Part shown: positions 23,067-34,554 of the stretch, piece by piece
Layout of the letters: each line of letters begins with the position of its first letter
Position numbering within the stretch: the stretch's first letter is position 1
Origin: Neoarius graeffei
Lineage: Eukaryota; Chordata; Actinopteri; Siluriformes; Ariidae
Direction: 5' to 3'
DNA length: 64,000 nucleotides
Assembly (NCBI RefSeq): GCF_027579695.1
Contig: NC_083596.1
Location: forward strand, 50,095,257-50,159,256
Notes under the pieces: generated by a model
The model's database searches: none
What the model saw: only the letters and a program-made list of their open reading frames with translations
Told to the model about the DNA's origin: nothing
Position numbers and translations under genes: made by a program

Positions 23067-23985
23067 ATTATATTTTTAAAAAGTGTACAAGATGGGCAGT
23101 TTCTGATGGTGGACCGGTTATGGTGGACCAGTCGTAGGCCCAGTCCATTTTTGGGCCCAGTCCAGTCATGCTAATACCGCCATTAACACCATAGCACTCG
23201 GCATCTTGTAGCTCACTAACTAGCCGAGCCGAGTCTCATCAATTTGTTCTCATTAAGATGACACTGAGTGTTGCTGTAAAAAGTTGAGTGAGAAAATAAC
23301 CTCTTGCTCTTTTGAGTTAAAATTTAAACTTTACTGTTATCATATATGTTTGCAATTTTTTGAGATTTTATTCTTGTGTTAAATGCCATCATAACTGCGT
23401 TCTCAATAACAACATCTCCTTGTGACATCTGTTAACTTCTCAAGGACATAACCAAAATACAGCAATGTGTTTCAAGGTCAAATTTTCCTTTTATGGACAA
23501 AAAACTTGAACTACAACAAATTCTAAATGAGCGTGCTTAACAAATTCCACTCCATGGAAGTCAAAAAATGTTGTTTGCACTTTTTAATTGAGCAAAAACT
23601 ACTTTGAACAATACAGTTTGTGAGAAAACAACTTCTGCTATCATGCAGGACTTCTCAGAAACTCGCCTTACCTTTCTATAGATGATGTGAAGATAGTAAA
23701 CAAGTATAGTATCATGATGGCCTCATGCACTATTTTTTCACACTATTTCATATGGTAGTATGGAGCTCAGGTCGTAGCCATGGCGACAAGCTTTGGCATT
23801 CTGTTTAGCAAAGAAATATTTTTAGACAATATTGTTGATGGTTTTTAATAATGTGTAAAATTGCCCCTAATTAAATGCAGATGGCTCAATTACAGCTTAA
23901 ATTTTTTTGTTTTGTTTTAAGAAAAAAAATAGGCTTTTTTTGTTGGGAAGACATGACTGAAGGAGATTTATCAATGGAAGCCTAT
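23067..23985. other. Unassigned spacer
   Basis: No gene or classified element was seen. It holds the local duplicated phrases 'ggtggacc' and 'gcccagtcca' at 23100-23165. Confidence 0.4.
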
Positions 23986-24481
23986 TCCCACCACAATAAT
24001 AACGAGAAGGTTTCTCATCATAATGACTTAAAATTTCACAATTATGACTTTCTATCTCAGAATAATGACTTTGTATTTCATAATTATGATTCATAAATAT
24101 GAGAAAGGTTTTTATGCACCAGTGGGTCTTGACACTTTTGTTGGCGCTTTTGTTGGGCTTTCTGCAGGAACATGTGAATGGTGTGTAGGACTGAGCTGCC
24201 ATCTCCCCAGCTGGCCAACATATTTGAGCTGGCACCACCTCCCATACCACCTTCACCTGAGGTGCCAGAGCTGTGTGGTGAACTGCAGGAGATAGGAGAC
24301 CATGGTCTTTCCTCTTCTGGAGATGGGATATAACCAGTGTATGCCAAGACAAAACTACAGAACTTGTTGAAGTTCTAGCATGAGGTTCTCATTACAAGTC
24401 TGATGACTTGTATCTCAAATTTATGACTTGGTATCTCATAATTATGACTTGCTAATGAAATCCTCTCTCATAATAATGACG
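23986..24481. repeat. Repeat with 'cataattatgact' arms flanking a 280-bp core
   Basis: Both ends (24005-24115 and 24400-24480) are built of short tandem motifs such as 'tatctcataattatgactt', a phrase seen in dispersed fish repeats. The core between is unlike them. It is probably a non-autonomous DNA element, but the ends are not fixed because a SINE inserted at the right side. Confidence 0.55.
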
Positions 24482-24855
24482 AGGCGGCATGGTGGTGTAG
24501 CGGTTAGCGCTGTCGCCTCACAGCAAGAAGGTCCGGGTTCGAGCCCCGTGGCCGACGAGGGCCTTTCTGTGCGGAGTTTGCATGTCCTCCCTGTGTCCGC
24601 GTGGGTTTCCTCCGGGTGCTCCGGTTTCCCCCACAGTCCAAAGACATGCAGGTTAGGTTAACTGGTGACTCTAAATTGACCATAGGTGTGAATGTGAGTG
24701 TGAATGGTTGTCTGTATCTATGTGTCAGCCCTGTGATGACCTGGCGACTTGTCCAGGGTGTACCCCGCCTTTCGCCCGTAGTCAGCTGGGATAGGCTCCA
24801 GCTTGCCTGTGACCCTGTAGAACAGGATAAAGCGGCTACAGATAATGAGATGAGA
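24482..24855 (+). mobile_element. Mermaid-like SINE, full length
   Basis: Plus-strand copy with a clear A box (gtggtgtagcggttagc) and B box (gggttcgagcccc). The tail is cagataatgagatgagat. A short repeat ataatga occurs just before the insertion and again right after the tail. Confidence 0.93.
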
Positions 24856-25138
24856 TGATAATGATGAATGCCAGCCTTACACTAAATTACTTTTCAAGTG
24901 ATTTCAGAGTAGCAGACAAATTTCCAATGTGAGAATAAAATCATGAGAGTTTTGTGAGAGTTGGGGTGTGTTCCAATATGTGCTCCAACCCTACCCTTGA
25001 TAAGTCAGGGAATGGTTATTAAAACCATTAATACCCTTGTGTCAATTGTTTGTATGTATATGTACGGACAGGTTGACGGCTAATTTCGCTGGTACTTGTG
25101 ACTAGTGACAATAAAGGGTTCATTCATTCATTCAAAAC
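24856..25138. other. Spacer ending in a LINE-like tail
   Basis: Ends with 'gtgacaataaagggttcatt' and (CATT)n, resembling a LINE 3' end. Nothing else was recognised. Confidence 0.4.
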
Positions 25139-26010
25139 AGAAATAGCTATTTTGAGAAAATGCCAATTTCTACTGTGAGGGCAATAATAAAAAGTGGACT
25201 GGAGCTGTTACAAACTCGCCTGAAAGAAGGCCTATGTTTCTTTTGCCCCCATGTACAGTGAGGTGGAGGGTAAGAGAGGAAAAAAAAAAGTTAAATCTTG
25301 GGGTTTCCAAGTCTCCAAAACCACCATCAGACTCCACCTCCATGCCAACAGATTATTTGGAAGGTGCCAGAAAAAAGCCTTTTCTATCAGTTAACCACAA
25401 ATGTAAACACCTGGAATTTTCAAACTGTTACTACAACTTTGACTGGAACCATGTTCTACGGTCTGATGGAACAAAAATGGAGCTTTTTGGCAATAAACAC
25501 TCGGGGGGTGGCGTAAAAAAGGATGGCTATAATGAAAAGAACCTGATCCCAACTGTAAAATATGGTGGGGGTTCTGTAATGTTTTGGGCTGTTTTTCCTC
25601 CAAAGGCCTGGAAACCTTGCTAGGGTCCATGGCATCACAGACTCCATGAAATACCAGGACATTTTAAATCAAATTCTGGATGCCTCTGCCAGGAAACTAA
25701 AACTGGGTCGTCATTGGATCTTCCAGCAGGACAATGATCCGATGTCCAAATCAACACAAAAATGGTTCGCTGAGCACAGAATCAAGGTTCTGCCCTGAAC
25801 ATCTCAGTCCCCTGACCTGAACCCCAGTGCAAACCTGTGGAGTGAGCTGAACAGGAGACAGCACGAGAGGGCCGAGGACCCTGAACGATCTGGAGAGATT
25901 GTGTAAAGAGGAATGGGCTCAGATGCCCTGCTCTGGATCTCCAACTTTATAAAGTGTAAAAACAGAGACTCGGTGCTGTTTTACTGCCAAAGGGGATTGT
26001 GCGGAGTATT
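25139..26010 (+). mobile_element. Second Tc1-type transposon family, broken copy
   Basis: Plus-strand transposase remains: VSK and the RKKPFLSVNHKCKHLEFS block, then YYNFDWNHVLRSDGTKMELFG (first catalytic aspartate kept, in SDG), NLIPTVKYGGGSVMFW, a QQDND second-aspartate block (about 25725-25740) and 'SPDLNPSANLW' (about 25810). In the last block the catalytic glutamate of PIENLW is replaced, so the third catalytic residue is lost. Frameshifts and stops separate the blocks. Confidence 0.88.
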
Positions 26011-26029
26011 AAATTCAGGGGTGCCCAGG

Positions 26030-26873
26030 GGTGTAGCTGGGGGGGGGGGTCCTGGGGTGCCCATGACCCCCCCCCCTTTGTCGGACCATAAATTTTTTCA
26101 ATAGCCGCATAAGAATATTAGAAAAGCGTCCACTGTAATTTTTCTAACATTTTTTTTAAACTAGATTGTCACCTCAGCCTCATTAGGGTTTCTGTAACCT
26201 TGTATGGACTTCCTGTTGTTTGGGCATGAAAACCCAGTTCTGCGCAAGCGCAACGTGATTGCATTAGAAAGCATGGTCAAGCTGCCAGTGTAGCTGCAGT
26301 CTTTTTAGTTGCGAATTATGAGTATTTCCTCTTGTGTTAATAATTCGCCATGTCAAAACAAGTGAAACTTTCCTCCTTCTTTTGACATGAAGAGAGGTAA
26401 GCAATTTATTATATTTTTTTCCATCAAAGTTGCATTTTGTTGCTTCGAAGCTAAGTTTTAGTGTGCCGTTTCTAGAACACAACATCAAGAAAACGTGGAA
26501 GAATACACTATGGCAGAGCGATCAACATTGACAAGATCATTGACATCTTTGCCATTCGTCATCCACGATGCCTTTTACTTAGAAACATTTTGGCCGATGA
26601 GCAGTAAGACAACAAGAATAGAGAGATCTGCATCGGCTGACTCGGGTAAGATGTCGAGCCGCTATCCATACACTGCCAGATAAAGCCGATTTGGCCTAAT
26701 CATTGTCCAACATCTCAACAGCTCGCAACGTGAGATGAAAGAATGATGCAAAGACCGTGTTATTTTCTCAAATGTATTCAGTGTATTTTTTCATTTACAA
26801 ACCTGCGGGTATGTACTCAGGCTGCCAGTCAGTGTATGACCCCCCCCCCTTGAAAAATCCTAGCTACGCCCCT
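26030..26873. mobile_element. hAT-type non-autonomous element
   Basis: Begins caggggtgtagctggg and ends cctagctacgcccctg, inverted-repeat ends common to fish hAT elements, with C-runs beside both ends. Inside, 'atgtcaaaacaagtgaaact' would read MSKQVKLSSFF, a typical hAT protein start, and it breaks soon after. No catalytic region was found and no clean 8-bp target duplication was seen. Confidence 0.7.
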
Positions 26874-26875
26874 GT

Positions 26876-27140
26876 TGCCAAGTCAAGTCAAGTTTATTTG
26901 TATAGCGCTTTTAACAATAAACATTGTCGCAAACCAGCTTTACAGAATTTGAATGACTTAAAATATGAGCTAATTTTATCCCTAATCTATCCCCAATGAG
27001 CAAGCCTGTGGCGACGGTGGCAAGGAAAAACTCCCTCGGATGACATGAGGAAGAAACCTCGAAAGGAACCAGACCCAAAAGGGAACCCATCCTCATTTAG
27101 GCAACAACAGACAACATGACTATAACATTAAAGGACATAT
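26876..27140 (-). mobile_element. LINE 3'-tail repeat (copy 1)
   Basis: Starts 'caagtcaagtcaagtttatt' and includes 'tagcgcttttaacaataaac'. It is the inverse of the repeat at 49214-49503 over about 260 bp. On the minus strand it ends 'ttaaaagcgctatacaaata' then (ACTTG)n, the usual style of a fish LINE 3' end. No coding part is left. Confidence 0.8.
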
Positions 27141-27244
27141 CAAGGGTAAATTCAAGAGCAAGATCAATGTAATTCTCCTATTTTATATTAAACTTTGGTC
27201 AAATATCTGTAACATTCTGCATTCTCTGCAATTTTTTTTTTTAC

Positions 27245-27725
27245 CTTGCGCAATACCAGAAAAATTCAGTTGAAATCAAGCCATTTGAGGCGAATTGGTC
27301 CGCCTCTGAAAAAACTTGGTATTTGGATTTCCTGGGAAACTGATTTTCATGACGTCGCGTGCGTGACGCCTCCCTCTGAATCCTACATCAGCGCTGGTTT
27401 GTTTATGAGAAAACGACCTGGTGGTTTTCTGCAAATTTCTTCAACGTTATCGCGTAATTATTCAAATGGTTAACAGATGTATCGTAGGAGGGTGCAGCAA
27501 CACCAATCATGATGGGATTAGTACTCATCGTTTTCCAAAAGACCGGACAATGAGAGAGAAATGGGAGCGCTTGGTCTACACAGGCTGTGCACTGAAACCG
27601 TGCGAAGCTCTCGCAGCCTGCTGGCGCTTCCGCAGATAACGTCACGATTCTGGCTCCAGACTCCTTAGTGTGTAAAGGGACATTCTTTCATATAAAAAAA
27701 ACCAAGAAATTGGTCCAGAATATGC
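27245..27725 (+). mobile_element. Transposon relic carrying a THAP-domain start
   Basis: A segment with the 57-codon THAP-like frame listed next. Its flanks ('aaaaaacttggtatttgga', 'ccaagaaattggtccagaat') resemble dispersed fish DNA repeats. The ends were not defined. Confidence 0.5.
27466..27639 (+). CDS. THAP-type zinc-finger fragment
   Basis: The frame reads MVNRCIVGGCSNTNHDGIS, then THRFPKDRTMREKWERLV and stops after 57 residues. The CxxxxC pair, the HRFPKD turn and the KW helix match the first half of a THAP domain. The second zinc-ligand pair (CxxH) and the AVP(T/S)IF box are absent. It is distinct from the fragment at 4145-4336 (different residues, opposite strand). THAP proteins bind DNA; this fragment is too short to fold as a full domain and is most likely a transposon remnant. 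Confidence 0.65.
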   Translation: MVNRCIVGGCSNTNHDGISTHRFPKDRTMREKWERLVYTGCALKPCEALAACWRFRR

Positions 27726-27889
27726 ACTTTAACAGTTTTAACATGAAGTCAGCTTCGTTGATGCTATAAACCCCTCACCGACGGAAACCCGAGCGCAGAA
27801 CTGTTCACGACAACCGCAGTCCCAAAGTCAGCAAGTCAACTGCAGTTGCCAATAATAATGGCACATGTTTTTGTTGACAGTAATTATTT

Positions 27890-28245
27890 CATCTCATTAT
27901 CTCTAGCCGCTTTATCCTGTTCTACAGGGTCGCAGGCAAGCTGGAGCCTATCCCAACTGACTACGGGTGAAAGGCGGGGTTCACCCTGGACAAGTCGCCA
28001 GGTCATCACAGGGCTGACACATAGACACAGACAACCATTCACACTCACATTCACACCTATGCTCAATTTAGAGTCACCAGTTAACCTAACCTGCATGTCT
28101 TTGGACTGTGGGGGAAACCGGAGCACCCGGAGGAAACCCATGCGGACAACATGCAAACTCCGCACAGAAAGGCCCTCTCTGGCCACGGGGCTCGAACCCG
28201 GACCTTCTTGCTGTGAGGCGACAGCGCTAACCACTACACCACCTG
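27890..28245 (-). mobile_element. Mermaid-like SINE, full length
   Basis: Minus-strand copy, tRNA head at the right (ccactacaccacc), tail at the left (ctcattatctctagccgc). Its last few head bases are missing compared with other copies. It lies about 500 bp upstream of the HMGN gene. Confidence 0.92.
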
Positions 28246-28479
28246 CTCTGAATATATTTATTTTAATTAAAGGTGGATTTTTTTCTCACTCTTTCTTTTA
28301 CTCAAGGGATGCCAGTAATTGTGTCGGGCATGATAAGTTCTCAGAAAAATGAGGTATTGAGTCATAATTTTTGAGAAAATGTTCACATTATTATGACATG
28401 CTAAAAATAAATAAATAAATAAATAAATAAGAAGAAGAATAAGTTGCGGAAACTGGTTAATCAGAGCGCGTGAGCAGTG

Positions 28480-28778
28480 ACATAATTCCTGTCAGGATTT
28501 CGCGCCGAAACCACATTCAGACTTCAGAATGGCTCTTTTGCGGCACATTCACGCCGCTGCTGATTGGCCAAGCCAGGCGTCAGTCAGTATTTGTTCCGCC
28601 CCTTCTCCCTCCCCATTCAACCACTGGCTCTAATGTAGCCCAGCTTCACTGTTTACTACAGAATTAGTGCACAGCGGACGACAGTCTTTCCCCTTATCCT
28701 GTGTATATATCTATATATTAAAAAAGATAGCCTTTTAGTTTTTGCATAAAAGAAGAAAAATTATCCAAAAAGCTCAAC
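28480..28778 (+). promoter_or_regulatory. HMGN promoter and 5' UTR
   Basis: CpG-containing sequence before the HMGN start. It has an inverted CCAAT box in tgattggcca (about 28560), a GC-rich stretch, and 'tatatatctatatatta' closer to the start. The CpG-rich character continues into intron 1 to about 29500. The initiation site is not fixed. Confidence 0.6.
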
Positions 28779-31017
28779 ATGCCCAAGAGAAAGGTATGTA
28801 GAAAAGCCGAGCACGGCATGCGGATATACTTTTGCCCTTACAAATCAGTCGTGAAATTAGGAAGCCCTCGAGACAGCAAGGCTTTTTTTCCTTTTATATC
28901 AGTGTTCTGTGGACTTTTCTAGAATATGAGAGCTTAGACTAAAGCGTGGTGTGTTTCCGGATTTTTCTGAGTATTTTTTCTCGACGCCGGTGTGAACGGA
29001 GAGAGGGTTTTGTGTCTCGGGCAGTGCTTTTCTCTCCGTGGGCAGCTCCATGCCTCTGTAGCCGCAGCAGCCATGCTGTAACGCTAACGTTACTTCCCCC
29101 CTTTTTCTCGATGGCGCGACACAAAAAACGGCGAGTTATAAGCGCGCCTGGACACCAACCCCCGTCGAAAGGGCACGAAAAAATACTTGGAGAGCTCTAC
29201 TTTCGCTACACGTCGCGATTAGTCTCGGAGCAGGTCGCCTCGATGAACAATTTTAATACGTTTTCTTTGTTCGCCTGGGAAAGACGAGGGGTGTCATGGC
29301 GCCTTCTTACCGGTAGATGGCAGTCGAGAGCGCTCGTTCGCTTGCGCCCCTCCCCCCCTTTTTCTTTTTTTTTTTTTCCAGAGTCCCGCTACTGTGTGTG
29401 AAATGTCTCCGCGTAAAATACCTGCGCGGGCCGAGTTCCAAACGACTCTCCACGCCTACAGAGGCGCCCTAGGTAGGGCGCAGAAGGCTCGATTTTTGAG
29501 AGCATACATAGCTCACTATTTATCTGTCAAGGAGCCGTTTGGGAGTGCTTCATCATCTGCAGCATGTCTTTTTGAAAACACAATTTAACAGTGAAGTACA
29601 TTTTTTCCAAACATTTTGATTAAACTGATAAATTTTTAAAGCATCTTGTGTGTGTGTGAAATCAATATTGCGATAAATTTCATCACAATACAGCTTTTAT
29701 AACAACTTGCATATTTTTGTCAGTACTATAAATGCTCCAAATTATGCATGTAAAAGTTTTTATTTCTTATTAGTATTCAATAATTAGCCTTTTTTTAAGC
29801 ACACTAATTCAACCCTAAACATCCTGATAGAGAATTTTCTGTTCCATTTTTATTTCATATTGTCCACCTTTAATTTCAGCCCTCACTAATTGTCGTCTTC
29901 TGTCTTGTCTTTTTATTCCTAGGGAACTGATGGAGAGGTGAAGGAGGAGGTAATAAAATGTAATGTTTTTGCTGGAAACATTTTAGAATAAGTTTTTGTT
30001 TGCCTTTTTATATATATATAAATTTTGTGTATTGTTACATGTGCTCACCTGTTTATAAAAATGCTCTTTTTTTTAATGCCTTGACAGCCCCAGAGAAGGT
30101 CTGCCAGGTTATCAGCAGTAAGTACCTTTCTTTTTTTTCCCTCCCCCTTCCTCCACATTTTTTCCATGTACCAAAGCCCCACAGTGATGGACAAACTCTG
30201 CTCCATGTTGCATTACATACAAAATAACTTGCAGAAACACTGGATGATTGTCCAATGACATCATGTCCAGAAGTGTTTTATTCCTCTTATTACCACAGCA
30301 GTTACAATTACTAACAATTAAATTTTTTACTTATTAAACAGTGAAGTCTTTATTTTAAAAAAAAAACATATTTATAGTTATAAAAATGTAGCTTGTCATG
30401 TTATTGAGAAACCACAAAAAGTAAACTCCTCTGTCCCGAAACTCAGAAAATTTGTTCCCCTTTCCCTCTTGTACTAGAGACTCCTTCTATTAATGTTAAA
30501 TTACACTCTGTGCTTCAAGTAAACTTCACCCTGTCAACAATTTTAAAAAGTCTCTGTGACTGAGCTGTTACGACAGAAACAACAATGTGTCATGCATTGC
30601 ATTATAAAGTCAGACATTTAAAGATTTCAGATTTGCCCTGTTGGTTTGTTTTGGTCACATGATTGAACCAAGCAGGTGCGCTGTACAACATGGACTTTTC
30701 TTTAACACTGATGGTAAAACATGGACATGTAGAAAGTTCTGTCCAACCTGTTGATTCGTGTCCAGCGTGACCGCTGCTGCTCCCCTTCCAAGATCTCTCC
30801 AGTGTGCTAAAAATCTGTGTTCTGGTGAAACGAGACACCCGCTGACGTTTACTTAGTTCTGTAATGACCCTTTGTGTAGAATGAATGAATGAATTGTTTT
30901 GTTTTTGTTACCTTAAGAAACCGACTCCTCCTAAACCTGAACCCAAGCCCAAGAAAACACCTAAGGTAAGAACCGAAGTGTGGAAATTTTAGCCAAAATG
31001 TTAATTTATAATCCATC

Positions 31018-31053
<36 letters not shown>

Positions 31054-32834
31054 GTAATTCCTGTATCTTAGAGACACATTTCTGTCCTCCATCCTCCCTC
31101 TCTCTCTTTCCAGAAAGAGAAGGACGTGAACGATAAAAAGGAGGACAAAAAGACGAAGGCAAAGAACGAGGAGACCAAGGAGGAGAACCAGTCGGAAAAC
31201 GGAGAGACCAAGACTAATGAGGTACACACACACATTAATATAGGCAGCAGTTAAAAAAAAAAAGTTTTGTAGAGTTGTGTGAATGTAAAATTGGAAAAAG
31301 TATTCAGTATATCTTAATTGATTTTAAAAGCCACTTTGATGTACACACTTGCACACATTCAGCTCCAAGGTTTATAATGTACATCACTGCTCTAGTGATA
31401 AAATGAACAAACTCTACCCTTGCTGCGGCTGGCCACCGGTTTCATTTAAAAAAAAAAAATCCTTGATTTTCAATATTATTTTCACTTTATCATTGGATGA
31501 CGACAACAAAACTCTAGTTTCATAATTCATGCCATTTTATTTTGATGCAGATGTGTCATAAGTGATTAGACATCAAATCTCTTTATTTAAAAAAACTTTT
31601 TTTTTTTGTTGCTCATGTCAAATACATTCTTTTATGACAGAACACGCTCATCGTAAAGAGGGTTCTGATGTAACACACGAGCTTCAGTAAAGCGAATTCA
31701 CTTCGACATATTCGTCCAACACGGACTCTCAGACTGAGCTTCAGCTGTTTTAATGAGACGAGCTCCGCCCACACTGATTGACCAAAGACCAAAAGTTGAA
31801 ACAGTCATGTAAAACTTGTAAGGCTTGTTGGAAATTGCTTTGTTGCCAATGACAGAAAAAGTTTCATGATGGAGTCAACATTTTGCACGTATAAAGTGCA
31901 GTGACTTTTTGACTCATGGTTCCAGGTTAAATAAATCAGACAAGTTCTCTCTGATATAAGAGAAACTTTCCAGTTCTGGCTCTAATACCATTTTTAAAAA
32001 AAAAAGTACACGTGTATGAAACAGAAGAAGGCACTAAAGCTAAAACCCAGAGTGATTAAATCCAGTAAGTTCTTATTTTACTTACAAATCAACACTTTTT
32101 TTTTTTTTTTTTTTTAACTGTGAGACGACTCTTGTTCAGGTCAGATACCAAGAGCGTCCACGTTCTGAACAAGGTTAAGTAAGAAACGTTCCAAATTGGA
32201 TATGAAATAAAAAAAATGCAATTTTAAAAATGATTGCAGATATTTATACTTCCTGTTGCCAGAGTTAAAAAAGGAAACTGCCTCTTTAAAAATGATTGAT
32301 TTATTCTGCAGTAAGCCTGCAGTCCGAAACACTACGGAGTTTGGAATAGTTTGAATATTCCAGCTGAGGTGAAGGATGGATACACGAGTTATGGAATATT
32401 TATTTTCAAAACACTAAACTGGAGGCTGCGAACGTCAGCCTTCAAGCTTCAAACATGCCTTCGCCGATCAACCGTGTTTGAGGTAAGGGGAAAAGAGATG
32501 GTGCAAATGTAAATTTTGGCCAATCTGTTCCTTGAAGATGTTTTACATTCCTGTGTTTGGAATGATGTGGACGGTTTTGAAGACTAAGAAAGATCTGGAA
32601 CGTTTCAGAGCATCGGATCAGGACAGTGGCGCAGAAAGTGATTTATTGACCGACTGAAATGCTAACTTAATGAAGGTTGAATTTCTGAAAATGCTTCTTG
32701 ACACGAACCACAATTCTGATTGGTGCAGGTGATCCAGTCTGACGTGTGATTGGTCTGTTTCTGTCGCCATGCAGGTTGAGAAGACTCCAGAGGCAGAGCC
32801 GGAGCTGGAGAAGGAGGAGACTAAGGCCGAGTAG
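28779..32834 (+). CDS. High-mobility-group nucleosome-binding protein (HMGN family), six exons
   Basis: Exons 28779-28793, 29923-29949, 30088-30117, 30918-30965, 31114-31221 and 32775-32834 all have GT/AG ends and phase-0 junctions, giving 95 residues. It starts MPKRKGTDGEVKEE. Exon 3 encodes exactly PQRRSARLSA, the nucleosome-binding core with the invariant RRSARLSA. Exon 4 gives KPTPPKPEPKPKK and exon 5 a Lys/Glu-rich stretch with ENGETKT. The acidic tail ends KEETKAE. This six-exon layout is the family's. HMGN proteins bind the H2A-H2B acidic patch in nucleosomes and loosen chromatin in the nucleus. The tail resembles HMGN1 (NEETKE..ENGETKT) and the PPKPEPKPKK region resembles HMGN3/HMGN2, so the paralogue is left open. 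The 3' UTR runs to the AATAAA at 33589-33594. Confidence 0.95.
28920..29590 (+). other. CpG-rich stretch in HMGN intron 1 with open frames
   Basis: GC-rich DNA downstream of exon 1 with plus-strand frames of 151 codons (28946-29401) and 64 codons (29394-29588). Neither shows a known domain. The first contains a basic stretch MARHKKRRV, the second SPRKIPARAEF. Open frames are expected by chance in CpG-rich DNA. An alternative 5' exon of HMGN or an unannotated transcript is possible but unsupported. Confidence 0.35.
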
Positions 32835-33620
32835 CATCCCACCTATCCATCCACCCCCACCCCACCCCAATCCAGTCCGACCTATTCTTCCCTCCATACC
32901 TCCCCCCCCCCCTTTTTTTCCAGCAGGTTCCGAGCCCTAGACGGACCCTTCTCTCCACAAACCATCAGCAGAGGAATATTTTTATCAACAATTTTGTAAA
33001 TACTGGTTCAGGTTTTTAGCACAAAAACGCAAACGCGAATGAAGGGGGTTTTCAGACGGGGTTCTTCTAAGTTGTCCCCAACACGAGCGGTGCGCAAAGG
33101 CGGCACTTCAGTTTTGTCTTTTGCTCTTTTTTTCTTTTCTTTTAATTAGTGTTTTTATTTTTGTTTTAAGGGATGGTTCTGTATCTTGAGGCGTTGATCC
33201 TGCATTGCTGGCTGGCTGGTTGTGAGTGTGTGTGTGTGTGTGTTTGTGATTATGTTCTTATCTTGGAGTTTTTGCCCAGTTTGCTGTTCATTTGGAATTT
33301 TTTTTTTTTTTTTTCTTTTAGAAAAAATGGTTGGGATTAGAACTCTACACCCCATGCTTTGGGATAAATCTCAGCCCCAAAACAATGCGATGAAACAAAG
33401 TAAATCTGGTAAACTGAGGTTGTTTTGAGTTTGGGTAGGGATTACATCTTAGTGGGATTTTTTTTTTTTTTTTTTTTTTTTACTTTTTGGAAATTATGGG
33501 GTTTTAAAAAGAGATCAGATGTTTTGTTTTTTGTTTTTTTAAACACAGAATTCATTTGTGAAAAAGTAGTGTGCCCTGAATCTCACTCAATAAAACCATC
33601 ATTGGAGTTTTCCTCAAAAA
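32835..33620 (+). other. 3' UTR of the HMGN gene
   Basis: Downstream of the stop: C-rich then T-rich sequence, (TG)n at 33223-33243, several long T runs, and AATAAA at 33589-33594, about 20 bases before the probable cleavage site. Confidence 0.7.
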
Positions 33621-34060
33621 AAACTCGTTTTTCTTTCTTTAACATTTTAGAGATCACTTTTTTCCCCTCCCCCCAACCGTGCCATTAAATGAGTTTGGAA
33701 CTTTATTTTACAAACCAAGACCTCATACCTAACTATCCAGAGGGATTGAGGTAACATCACAGAAGAGCACGTGACCAGACAAAATATTCTTTGCAAAACG
33801 GCACAGAGAAGGGAGTTAAACATTGACTGACCGTATTGAGAGGGTACATGTTTTTGAGTGATTTGAGGTTTGGGTTAAACCCATTTCAACCCACATTAGC
33901 TAATAACTATAACTCTATAATAAATATTCTAGCTGTGATAATGTTGAGCCCCCAGACCCCAGCTATGTTCCATGGACCCTGGAGGTTCCGAGACTCTGCT
34001 TTGAGAATCTGTGCATTGGATATCATGATTGAGTACAAACAATAATAATAACTGTGTGGG
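33621..34060. other. Unassigned spacer
   Basis: No gene or classified element was seen. Confidence 0.4.
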
Positions 34061-34400
34061 AGCAGGTGAACTTTGTCAGAATTTCTGCTGGAGTGGGGGA
34101 AAATGGTCAGAATTTCTGTGAAAGTGGATGGGATTGGTAAGAAATTCTGCAGGAGCAGGGAACTAGTCAATTCCTCTGAGAGTGAGTACAATTGGTTGGA
34201 ATTCCTCTGGGAGCGGGTGGGATTTTTCGGAATTCCTCTGGGAGCGGGTGGGATTTTTCGGAATTCCTCTGGGAGCGGGTGGGATTTTTCGGAATTCCTC
34301 TGGGAGCGGGTGGGATTGGTCGGAATTCCTCTGGGAGCGGGTGGGATTGGTCGGAATTCCTCTGGGAGCGGGTGGGATTGGTCGGAATTCCTGCAGCACT
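34061..34400. repeat. Minisatellite D, 31-bp unit
   Basis: Six near-identical 31-bp units (34199-34384) start gaattcctctgggagcgggt. The first three end 'gggatttttcg' and the last three 'gggattggtcg'. Degenerate units extend left to about 34061. Because 31 is not a multiple of 3, every frame cycles through all three readings of the unit, which explains the repetitive open frames on both strands. Confidence 0.93.
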
Positions 34401-34554
34401 TCTCAGTATTCTCAGCTCAACTTTTCAACTCTGGATTTGTAATTGAGCAACAACACACGTTTAAGAATATTACGACTGACAGGTACCGAAATCTGGGAGG
34501 ATATCAAAGAATTTGCAGGCAGTTCTAATGTTTGACAGGTGATGAGTGCAGGTC

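Noticed and set aside
24482-24858. Recurring frames with [18 protein letters not shown] in many places
   Set aside because: They are translations of the Mermaid-like SINE body, present in every copy, and are not host genes.
34073-34528. Repetitive 151-codon frame (GIPLGAGG...) and its antisense
   Set aside because: Product of a 31-bp tandem repeat; all frames on both strands stay open for the same reason.
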